From: an uncultured Acetatifactor sp.
GTDB lineage: Bacteria; Bacillota; Clostridia; Lachnospirales; Lachnospiraceae
Assembly (NCBI GenBank): GCA_910577185.1
Contig: CAJTLR010000119.1
Location: 1-5,754, forward strand
Direction of reading: 5' to 3'
Length of the DNA stretch: 5,754 nt
Both the position numbers and the translations under genes were made by a program. The notes beneath the pieces were generated by a model that worked only from the letters and a program-made list of their open reading frames with translations, was not told the DNA's origin and did not search any database. This document shows, one piece after another, positions 1-5,052 of the stretch; within the stretch, counting starts at the first letter, position 1, and every line of letters begins with the position of its first letter.

Positions 1-61
1 TTCGAACCCTTGGCCTCCAGAGCCACAATCTGGCGCGCTAACCAACTGCGCTATACCCACC
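1..61 (-). tRNA. tRNA-His (GTG), 3' end cut by window edge
   Basis: Read on the minus strand from 61, the sequence folds as a tRNA. The 5' end GGTGGGTA includes the extra G at position -1 that is characteristic of tRNA-His, followed by a D-arm with AGTTGGTTAG. The anticodon stem CCAGA/TCTGG encloses loop TTGTGGC, giving anticodon GTG for histidine. The T-arm begins GGGTTCGAA and runs off the left edge of the window, so the 3' acceptor strand and any CCA are not visible. It lies 53 bp downstream of tRNA-Arg and is probably co-transcribed with it. Confidence 0.95.
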
Positions 62-114
62 ATATGATGATCCGGAGCCGCTGCCCCTATTACCGGCAGA
101 ATCTCCATCCCTAA

Positions 115-188
<74 letters not shown>

Positions 189-220
189 ACGTCCTTGACA
201 CAATCAAGCCAACGAACTAC

Positions 221-249
221 ATTTTAACTTATAATCCCGTACTTGTCAA
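221..249 (-). promoter_or_regulatory. Sigma-A-type promoter of the tRNA-Arg/tRNA-His unit
   Basis: On the minus strand there is a perfect -35 box TTGACA (249-244), a 17-bp spacer, and a -10 box TAAAAT (226-221) that matches TATAAT at five of six positions. This would start transcription near 214, about 25 nt before mature tRNA-Arg. It lies in the 81-bp gap after the upstream coding gene, so the tRNAs need not depend on read-through. No stem-loop terminator for the upstream gene is visible in this gap. Confidence 0.8.
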
Positions 250-269
250 CAGTTTTCTCCTAGAATTTC

Positions 270-842
270 TCAAAAATTTTCAACAGTCCCCGGATCCACG
301 ATTTCCGGCGCCTCCCCGGCGGCTTCCCTGTTCCCGGCAGCCTCCTGAGGATCCTCATATTCCTTTTCCTCTTCCTCTCCCCAGAGAGAATCATATTTTT
401 CTCTCTTTTCCTGGCGCGCCATGCCCCCGATACTTTTCGCGGTCTGGTACATTTCAAAACTGAATTCCATCAGCTTCTTCTCATCCGAAGCCGGCACAAT
501 GGCCCCTTTCATAAGACGCCGGGCCACCTCCATCATTTTTCCCATATCGGCCGCATATTCCTCTGCCGCATCTGCCTGCTGGTCAGCCACCATCGCATTC
601 CAGTACCCGCAGTACTGCTCCGTCAGTTCACTGAGGTAATCCTGGTATTCTTCCTGTTTCTCGTCCAGTGCTTCCAGGGTCAGCTCCAGGGTGGCCGCCT
701 CCGACCCGTACTTTTCTTTTCCGCCCGGTATGTTTTCCATCCGTGACCTGAGATTTTGCAGCTGGCTGGAAACCTGGTTTTTCTGAGCCCTGTATGCCCT
801 GATCTGCTCTCTGTAAAGTTCCTGCGCTTCTCTTATTTTCAT
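270..842 (-). CDS. Conserved hypothetical coiled-coil protein with acidic tail
   Basis: This encodes 190 residues of unknown function. Residues about 4-36 and 50-80 are rich in Gln, Glu, Lys and Leu with heptad-like spacing, suggesting two coiled-coil segments separated by a short Gly/Pro turn (IPGGKEKYGSE, 38-48). A middle helical part (about 95-142) includes MKGAIVPASDEKKLMEF. The last 35 residues are strongly acidic and probably disordered. No signal peptide or membrane segment is seen, so it is likely cytosolic. The start at 842 is chosen because AAGGGGG lies 6 nt upstream. Earlier in-frame ATGs at 866 and 878 would add MGGQMNRTRGYI, which does not look like part of the fold. I recall similar proteins in other Lachnospiraceae as unnamed conserved proteins, from memory only. 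It lies 104 bp after the methyltransferase gene and 81 bp before the tRNA-Arg gene. Confidence 0.85.
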   Translation of the reverse strand: MKIREAQELYREQIRAYRAQKNQVSSQLQNLRSRMENIPGGKEKYGSEAATLELTLEALDEKQEEYQDYLSELTEQYCGYWNAMVADQQADAAEEYAADMGKMMEVARRLMKGAIVPASDEKKLMEFSFEMYQTAKSIGGMARQEKREKYDSLWGEEEEKEYEDPQEAAGNREAAGEAPEIVDPGTVENF

Positions 843-848
843 GATATA

Positions 849-945
849 CCCCCTTGTCCGGTTCATCTGCCCGCCCATCTCCCCTTGTCCGGGTTTGGAC
901 CGGGAATATTTGATATGTTCCTGCCCCGGCCGCCTTCCTTGTCCG
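849..945. repeat. Three dispersed copies of CCTTGTCCG
   Basis: The plus-strand 9-mer CCTTGTCCG (minus strand CGGACAAGG) occurs three times in the short gap between the methyltransferase and coiled-coil genes. Two copies are extended to CCCCTTGTCCGG (850-861 and 881-892); the third is at 937-945. On the transcribed strand the copy nearest the gene supplies the AAGGGGG Shine-Dalgarno site of the coiled-coil gene, and the middle copy places a similar AAGGGGAG before an upstream ATG at 878. The simplest reading is a small local duplication of the ribosome-binding region; a binding site for a regulator is possible. Confidence 0.4.
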
Positions 946-946
946 C

Positions 947-1564
947 TCAGTACCCCAGACTCAGTATCCCGGAGCAGTCAGATACCTTTTCAAATTTCAT
1001 ATCCGGAAATGTACCTGCAATTTCCTCCCACACAAAATAGATTTCTTCCTCATCCCATTCGTCACCGCTGTCTATCCGGCATTCTTCCCTGTTTTCCACA
1101 GTCTCGAAAGCCACGTCCCCTATCAGAATCTTTCCCTGAGGGGAAAGAAGCTTCCGCAGCGTGCCGATCAGATTTATTTTCTCTTCATCCTGCAGATGAT
1201 GCAGGGAATAGGTGGCTATTATAAAATCATAAGTGTTGTGCAGAAGGGGTTCTGCCAGGCCCTTTGAAAAATCTCCCTGAAACAAATGTGCCCCCGGCAT
1301 CTTTGCCCTGGCGTGTTCTATCATTTTTTCGGAAAAATCCTGCCCCCATACCTCAAATCCCAACTCATACAGTTTTGCAGCCAGGACCCCTGTGCCAAAA
1401 CCGATATCCAGGACCACACCTTCCTTTTTCTGTGCCACAATCCCGCAGATACGGTTTAATATCTTTTTATATCCGGCAAACGGATAACTGTTGTTTTCAT
1501 CCGATACATCCACACTCTCTTCATATCCGTCTGCCCATAAGTCAAAACCGGCTTCGTTTAACAT
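947..1564 (-). CDS. Class I SAM-dependent methyltransferase, YrrT-like
   Basis: This 205-residue protein has the full core of a class I methyltransferase. Motif I is VLDIGFGTG (51-59), the glycine-rich SAM loop. The acidic residue ending strand beta-2 is in GQDFSEKM (D76), and the adenine-side segment is GDFS (97-100). Motif IV-like IIATYSLHHL (115-124) is followed by LLSPQGKILIGD (139-150). Overall order and length match the YrrT family of Bacillus, whose members have FADTAF where this has IGDVAF. The acceptor substrate is unknown; a small molecule is more likely than DNA because no target-recognition region is present. The start at 1564 has AGGAG 7 nt upstream. It lies 40 bp after the HicB/DinB-like gene and is probably the last gene of that operon. 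It is cytosolic. Confidence 0.88.
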   Translation of the reverse strand: MLNEAGFDLWADGYEESVDVSDENNSYPFAGYKKILNRICGIVAQKKEGVVLDIGFGTGVLAAKLYELGFEVWGQDFSEKMIEHARAKMPGAHLFQGDFSKGLAEPLLHNTYDFIIATYSLHHLQDEEKINLIGTLRKLLSPQGKILIGDVAFETVENREECRIDSGDEWDEEEIYFVWEEIAGTFPDMKFEKVSDCSGILSLGY

Positions 1565-1604
1565 TTCTTTTCTCCTGTTTTATTCTCTCACGCACATGCC
1601 ACTG

Positions 1605-2321
1605 TCATTTCCCAGCCGTACAAAACCGGAATATATCAGGCACGGCATCCGGGCCAAAGGTTTTCACTGCCATCCGGTACATGGCCCTGGCGTGAATCCT
1701 GTCGTGCCAGATAAACCGGCGCAGCAGCTTTTTCAGGGACCATTCTTCCCCATAGCTCCCCTGGAAAACCTTATTTTCCAGGAAATCCGGCTGCTGCTCC
1801 AACAAGGCAAATCCCCTCTCCCTGCATTCCAGTATGGTTCCCTCATTGTCTGCCGCCACGCCGATTTCACTGAAATAATATTCATTCACATTTTTGGTAT
1901 GCTCATACATTTCCAGGGCAGTCCGGGGAATCCGGCCGTAAAAGGTCTGCCTGGGACGCAGGACGCTTTTCCCTTTGTCCGGGACCGCCGTGTACAATGC
2001 CAGAAAGTCCCCGGCTGATTTCAGTGCAAGAGCCTTTAACGCCTCATATTCTTCCCGGCTGCACACACCTTTTTCCGAATCAAACAGCACATCGGAATCG
2101 GCATCGCCGATATTTAAATCCGAATCTTTCTCCTGGACAATCTCCGCTTCCATCTCTTTTTCCCCGGGATATCCCTTCCACTCCAGGTAAGAAGCAATCT
2201 CCCCCGCCATTTTGTCCAGGGCCTCTGCCCGGGATTTTCCCCTTGTGAATGCACCGGCATAATTTTCCGAATAAAGGAGGCTGTCCTGCCCATGGTGCTC
2301 CCACACACATCGTATTTTCAT
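1605..2321 (-). CDS. HicB-like N-terminus joined to DinB-like domain, hypothetical
   Basis: This encodes 238 residues. The first 50 resemble the small HicB-type fold: a strand pair, then YAGAFTRGKSRAEALDKM (21-38) and a helix ending SYLEWKG, as in antitoxin-like HicB domains. Residues about 55-85 are an acidic linker. The C-terminal part resembles a DinB/YfiT four-helix bundle. WHDRIH (205-210) supplies the paired histidines H206 and H210 in the HxxxH arrangement typical of DinB metal sites, and H141 in EMYEHTKN could be the third ligand. DinB-fold proteins are often metal-dependent thiol transferases or remain uncharacterised, so no substrate is proposed. No HicA toxin gene is adjacent, so this is not a standard HicAB antitoxin. 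The start at 2321 has AGGGA 5 nt upstream. It is the third gene of a tight four-gene set, 42 bp after the FakA-domain gene. Confidence 0.8.
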   Translation of the reverse strand: MKIRCVWEHHGQDSLLYSENYAGAFTRGKSRAEALDKMAGEIASYLEWKGYPGEKEMEAEIVQEKDSDLNIGDADSDVLFDSEKGVCSREEYEALKALALKSAGDFLALYTAVPDKGKSVLRPRQTFYGRIPRTALEMYEHTKNVNEYYFSEIGVAADNEGTILECRERGFALLEQQPDFLENKVFQGSYGEEWSLKKLLRRFIWHDRIHARAMYRMAVKTFGPDAVPDIFRFCTAGK

Positions 2322-2363
2322 AAGATTCCCTGATTCCTTTTGATCCTGATTCGTTTACTTCCG

Positions 2364-2615
2364 CTACCCTTTCAGCCCCCGGGCCTGTCTGTCCATGTCC
2401 TCCACTACAATATCATATATTTCCCCCAGTGTGGAACAATACTCCAGAACCTTCCACGGTTCATTGGTATGGAAATGGATTTTGATCAGTTCCTCGTCTC
2501 CCACTGCCAGCAGACAGTCTCCCTGAAAATTTTCCGTAAAATACGCGTTGATCCCATCCTCGTCCAGGTCTTTTCCCTCAATCAGCAGCTGCGTGTCATA
2601 CCGATACTCTAGCAT
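2364..2615 (-). CDS. Stand-alone FakA-middle-domain-like (DAK-type) small protein
   Basis: The 83 residues align over their whole length with the segment of fatty acid kinase FakA/YloV that follows its DhaL-type nucleotide-binding domain. The family pattern GYCTEF...GDSLVVVGDDxLVKVHVHT...GE...I.NM corresponds here to YDTQLL (6-11), GDCLLAVGDEELIKIHFHT (32-50) and LGEIYDIVVEDM (63-74). In S. aureus FakA this middle domain, as I recall, binds zinc through one Cys and two His. Both His are kept (H47, H49), but the Cys position is Asp (D7). No ATP-binding DhaL domain or FakB-binding C-terminal domain is present, so it cannot be a kinase alone. Databases often label such proteins as related to dihydroxyacetone kinase. 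AAGGA lies 7 nt before the ATG. The gene is 24 bp after the pyrophosphatase-like gene. Confidence 0.8.
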   Translation of the reverse strand: MLEYRYDTQLLIEGKDLDEDGINAYFTENFQGDCLLAVGDEELIKIHFHTNEPWKVLEYCSTLGEIYDIVVEDMDRQARGLKG

Positions 2616-2639
2616 TTGAATTTCCTTTCCGGCTGCATT

Positions 2640-3092
2640 TCAGCCATTATGCCATACTTGTTTTCCTGCAAAAAACTCCCTCAGAATCTCTTCCGCACAC
2701 TCACGTCCGAACCACCCTTCCCCTGCATCCGCCCTGGGGTAAAGACGGCGCATGTCTTCTTTCTCCGATTCTGTCAATTCGGAAAAATCGTTAATATCCC
2801 TGTCTTCCGTTACGCCCACAAGCTTATGGTCCCCGTCCCTGCGCCTGAAAACGCCGATGATTTTAACCCGGTCTTCCTCTCCAAGCGCATATTCCTTCTC
2901 TGTCATAACAATGACGTCCAGATGGGCACAGGGGGGTGTCCCTGATTCCCGGATCCAGCCATAGGGCTGACGGACATTTCTTTCATAAAAAATACTTTTT
3001 ACAGGCTTTTCCACAAACGAATCTGTCCCGGAAATGTATTTCATCCGGTTCGGATAGTGGAACGTTTGTTCGATTTTTACTGTATAAATCAT
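2640..3092 (-). CDS. Inorganic pyrophosphatase-like protein (family I, divergent)
   Basis: The 150-residue protein follows the family I pyrophosphatase pattern. YGWI (44-47) matches YGYI of E. coli Ppa. LDVIVMTEKEYALGEEDRVK (58-77) matches its VDVLVPTPYPLQPGSVIR strand pair. IGVFRRRDGDHKLVGV (79-94) matches VGVLKMTDEAGEDAKLVAV, and EGWFGRECAEEIL (125-137) matches the C-terminal helix. By this hand alignment D59, D86, D88 and K90 correspond to E. coli D70, D97, D102 and K104. E. coli D65 and D67 are replaced by P54 and A56, so normal metal-dependent hydrolysis of pyrophosphate is doubtful. It is also shorter than E. coli Ppa (176 residues). AGAGG lies 8 nt before the ATG. It is the first gene of the four-gene set running to 947, so any promoter should lie in the 101-bp gap upstream. 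It is cytosolic. Confidence 0.8.
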   Translation of the reverse strand: MIYTVKIEQTFHYPNRMKYISGTDSFVEKPVKSIFYERNVRQPYGWIRESGTPPCAHLDVIVMTEKEYALGEEDRVKIIGVFRRRDGDHKLVGVTEDRDINDFSELTESEKEDMRRLYPRADAGEGWFGRECAEEILREFFAGKQVWHNG

Positions 3093-3118
3093 TTAAGGCA
3101 CCTCTTTTCCCCATTTTA

Positions 3119-3130
3119 TCCCATATGGGA
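3119..3130. promoter_or_regulatory. Perfect 12-bp palindrome before the pyrophosphatase-like operon
   Basis: TCCCATATGGGA is a perfect palindrome 27 bp upstream of the ATG at 3092. A weak promoter can be drawn around it on the minus strand: TTGAAA at 3145-3140 and GATAAA at 3120-3115, with a long 19-bp spacer. A dimeric regulator bound here would cover that promoter. The promoter match is poor, so the operator role is a guess; only the palindrome itself is certain. Confidence 0.25.
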
Positions 3131-3146
3131 AGATTTGTTTTTCAAA

Positions 3147-3174
3147 CCGGCGGCAGGATATTCTTCCCGCCCGG
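3147..3174 (-). terminator. Possible terminator hairpin after the first GNAT gene
   Basis: Twenty bases after the acetyltransferase stop, the minus strand can form a GC-rich stem. GCGGGA (3170-3165) pairs with TCCTGC (3158-3153) around a 6-nt loop, with an imperfect CCGG/CCGG extension outside. It is followed only by TTTGAAAAA rather than a clean T-run, so it is at best a weak intrinsic terminator. On the plus strand the following sequence is more T-rich, but no plus-strand gene is present. Confidence 0.25.
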
Positions 3175-3193
3175 GGTATCTTTTCATCTTTAT

Positions 3194-3742
3194 CTAAAAT
3201 TTTTCATATCCCAATGCCAGAAACTCTTCTTTTAAAATGGCATAATTCACCCTGTCATGCATTTCGGAATTAAAATAAACAGACTTCCTTTCCCTGCCTT
3301 CCAGGACAAATCCGCATTTGTCCAAAAGCCTCTGGGCTTTTATGTTGACATCCAGAGTATTCGCCGTTATTCTTTCCATACCCAGATATCTGAAGCCGTA
3401 ATTCAGCATCAGCATTACCGCCTGACTGCCATAGCCTTTCCCCCGGTATTCTATTTTAGACATTCCCAGGCCCACGCTGCATTTCCGGTTCACTCTGTCT
3501 ATATCCTGCAGAGCCACATCTCCCATCACCGTTCCGTCATTTTTAAAAACACCCAGCCGAATGTGTCTGTTCCCCTGCAGCTCCTGTATTTCTTCAAACC
3601 ATCCAGTCGCCTTTTCATCAGAAAGGCCTAAGTTCAGTTCTTCCGTGGGATTGTCAAAATCATATTCGAAATCATTCCATAGTTTTTTGCAGTCCTCCCG
3701 GCTTAAAACTGCCAGATAAATATCTGTCTCCTTTAAATTCAT
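3194..3742 (-). CDS. GNAT N-acetyltransferase, RimJ/RimL type
   Basis: This 182-residue protein transfers an acetyl group from acetyl-CoA to an amine; the acceptor is unknown. The N-terminal MNLKETDIYLAVLSREDC fits the opening strand and helix of RimJ/RimL-type GNATs. The middle strand RLGVFKNDGTVMGDVAL (62-78) leads to motif A, KIEYRGKGYGSQA (96-108), where R100, G103 and G105 form the RxxGxG pyrophosphate-binding loop. ITANTLDVNIKAQRLLDKCGF (125-145) is the usual motif B helix region. The ATG at 3742 is chosen because AGGTGA lies 5 nt upstream and the family fold starts there. A GTG at 3751 just after AGGAGA and a TTG at 3796 with no Shine-Dalgarno site are alternatives. It is separated by about 100 bp on both sides, so it may be transcribed alone. 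It is cytosolic. Confidence 0.92.
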   Translation of the reverse strand: MNLKETDIYLAVLSREDCKKLWNDFEYDFDNPTEELNLGLSDEKATGWFEEIQELQGNRHIRLGVFKNDGTVMGDVALQDIDRVNRKCSVGLGMSKIEYRGKGYGSQAVMLMLNYGFRYLGMERITANTLDVNIKAQRLLDKCGFVLEGRERKSVYFNSEMHDRVNYAILKEEFLALGYEKF

Positions 3743-3860
3743 GTCATTCACCTGTCTCCTTTCCCATTCATCCCAATGCAGCAGATTCCGCTCCAAACGA
3801 AACCATAAGATACCTATTTCCCAGAAGAATCATCATGCTTTCAGCTTCAAACCGGATTAT

Positions 3861-4181
3861 CTATCGTCTTTCCATCACTATACTTGAAATTACCGCATAA
3901 ACAATGGTTGCGGCTATGGTGATTCCCACCAGCCAGAACAACCAGTCAGTGCCCAGCAGAATTGCCGTTCCGTTTAATGCAAAAACGGTTCCCAGCAACA
4001 AAAATACAATAGCAGACTGACGATAGTATGGTTTCTTAATCATACGCTCCCGTTCCTGCTTTGAAGCATAGATGTAGGCGTTATGGAATAAAAAACCTTT
4101 TTCGTGAAAAGAACGAAAACTTATTACAAACAATCCTGCCGATATGAAAAAAAGAACACATGCAGTAATGATATCTTTCAT
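3861..4181 (-). CDS. Small membrane protein, DUF3784-like
   Basis: This 106-residue protein has three predicted membrane helices: about 3-22 (IITACVLFFISAGLFVISF), 56-77 (SAIVFLLLGTVFALNGTAIL) and 80-102 (WLFWLVGITIAATIVYAVIS). Between helices 1 and 2 a hydrophilic stretch contains HNAYIYASKQERERM and KKPYYR. This resembles the N-x-x-SKEE/KK pattern of DUF3784 membrane proteins of Bacillota, but the assignment is by memory and could be wrong. Function is unknown. The ATG at 4181 has AAGGA 8 nt upstream; a GTG directly before it (4184) is a possible alternative start at 5 nt spacing. It follows the DUF3267-like gene by 97 bp in the same AT-rich stretch, so the two may work together at the membrane. 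Confidence 0.8.
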   Translation of the reverse strand: MKDIITACVLFFISAGLFVISFRSFHEKGFLFHNAYIYASKQERERMIKKPYYRQSAIVFLLLGTVFALNGTAILLGTDWLFWLVGITIAATIVYAVISSIVMERR

Positions 4182-4278
4182 CACAAATATCCTTCCGTCA
4201 AATTCCGATTGCCTTCATAAATTGGCAAAGTCACGGTCTCAATCCAGTTCTGCCATTTTATTTTTAATGTTACGTCTT

Positions 4279-4803
4279 TCAGCTCTTGTAATAACCTCGG
4301 TAAAACACAGAATTCCCTGGTTTTATTGCAATCAGCACTGAATTAATTATATCGGAACCAGCAATGATTGCATTCACCCAGGCTATATATCCCATAATAT
4401 CCCTCATGCTTTCTGTTACAAGGCAGCACAAAGCGGCAGGGACAAGAGTCAAAGCAATAAAAGGCAAAGACATAAACAGAAAAAAACGCCATTTCCTTAA
4501 GACTGCTCCGCTTGTAATCCAGAAAAATATACCGGAATGTGTAAGACTGATATCGCCGGCCTTATATATAACAACCACATGGAGCAATTCATGAATCAGA
4601 AATGTACTGATAAACAGAACAGATCTTAGCAAAATATTTGAGAATTTCCAAATACCATATATAGCTGACAGCACTACAAGCACAGCCTGTAAGCAATAAA
4701 CAAAATACATAAAATAATTTCTAAACCATTGATTTCTAATAACCGGCTTCCATTCGGCTGTATCGATTTTACCCTCGGGCAATGGTTTCAAAAAATAGAA
4801 CAT
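4279..4803 (-). CDS. DUF3267-type putative membrane zincin
   Basis: This 174-residue integral membrane protein carries the zinc-metalloprotease signature HELLH (71-75) inside a hydrophobic helix (LFISTFLIHELLHVVVIYKAG), as expected for DUF3267 putative zincins. Hydrophobic segments lie at about 29-50, 57-80, 107-130 and 137-160. NAIIAGSDIINS (144-155) matches the conserved N...SG.D region, and D151 could be the third zinc ligand by analogy with intramembrane metalloproteases; this is inference. No substrate is known, and many family members sit beside ABC transporters or membrane stress genes, which is not the case here. The ATG at 4803 has AGAGGA 9 nt upstream. It is AT-rich compared with genes below 3100, and followed 97 bp later by a small membrane protein gene. 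Confidence 0.85.
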   Translation of the reverse strand: MFYFLKPLPEGKIDTAEWKPVIRNQWFRNYFMYFVYCLQAVLVVLSAIYGIWKFSNILLRSVLFISTFLIHELLHVVVIYKAGDISLTHSGIFFWITSGAVLRKWRFFLFMSLPFIALTLVPAALCCLVTESMRDIMGYIAWVNAIIAGSDIINSVLIAIKPGNSVFYRGYYKS

Positions 4804-5052
4804 ATGCTATTTTCCTCTGATTTTCATCCGCAATAAACAGCGACATCACAGAATGATTATTCCTGCAATTTCAACCGTGCTTTATAAAGTTACCAACATC
4901 CTTTTTCTTTTCCATATCCAAATTTATGTTTTGTACTCAATATTTTTTTGCTAATTCCATATCGCATTAATTCCATATCGCATAATCCTAAAATCATAAC
5001 ATTATCTATGACTCTTTCAGCTCCTAATAAGCAAAGTAACAGGCCTCTCTGT
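4804..5052. other. Gene-poor AT-rich gap with possible decayed ORF
   Basis: These 249 bp separate the right-hand acetyltransferase from the DUF3267-like gene. No tRNA, clear promoter or strong terminator is visible. On the minus strand one frame stays open from 5105, inside the acetyltransferase gene, to a TAA-type stop at 4890. Its tail beyond 5052 contains RYGISKKILSTKHKFGYGKE, which reads like protein but matches no family I recognise. The frame has no convincing start of its own, and part of it is built by the 16-bp tandem repeat at 4952-4983, so I do not call it a gene. Confidence 0.5.
4952..4983. repeat. Perfect tandem duplication, 16 bp x 2
   Basis: TAATTCCATATCGCAT is present twice head to tail with no mismatch (4952-4967 and 4968-4983). 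The perfect identity suggests recent slippage or duplication. The unit is not a multiple of three, so a duplication inside a coding frame would have broken it. It lies in the gene-poor gap between the acetyltransferase and DUF3267-like genes. Confidence 0.9.

Noticed and set aside
2080..2310. Minus-strand frames beginning MCVGAPWAGQ and MCGSTMGR
   Set aside because: They are out-of-frame readings inside the HicB/DinB-like gene, with no better ribosome-binding site and no family resemblance.
1605..2321. HicAB toxin-antitoxin system
   Set aside because: Only a HicB-like fold is suggested. No HicA-type small toxin is encoded on either side, and the protein continues into a DinB-like domain.
2364..2615. 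Functional dihydroxyacetone kinase
   Set aside because: At 83 residues it lacks the DhaL ATP-binding domain and a complete DhaK domain.
421..3631. Several plus-strand open frames of 70-175 codons
   Set aside because: Each lies opposite a well-supported minus-strand gene, has Pro/Ser/Phe-rich composition typical of antisense reading, and lacks domain signatures.
3743..3796. TTG start at 3796 giving an 18-residue longer acetyltransferase
   Set aside because: No Shine-Dalgarno sequence precedes it, and the family fold begins at the ATG at 3742, which has AGGTGA in place.
3768..3836. 22-codon ATG frame before the left-hand GNAT gene, as a possible leader peptide
   Set aside because: It has only a poor ribosome-binding site, no run of a single amino-acid codon, and no attenuator-like hairpin.
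4952..4983. CRISPR array
   Set aside because: The two repeat units are directly abutting with no spacers, only two copies exist, and no cas genes are present.
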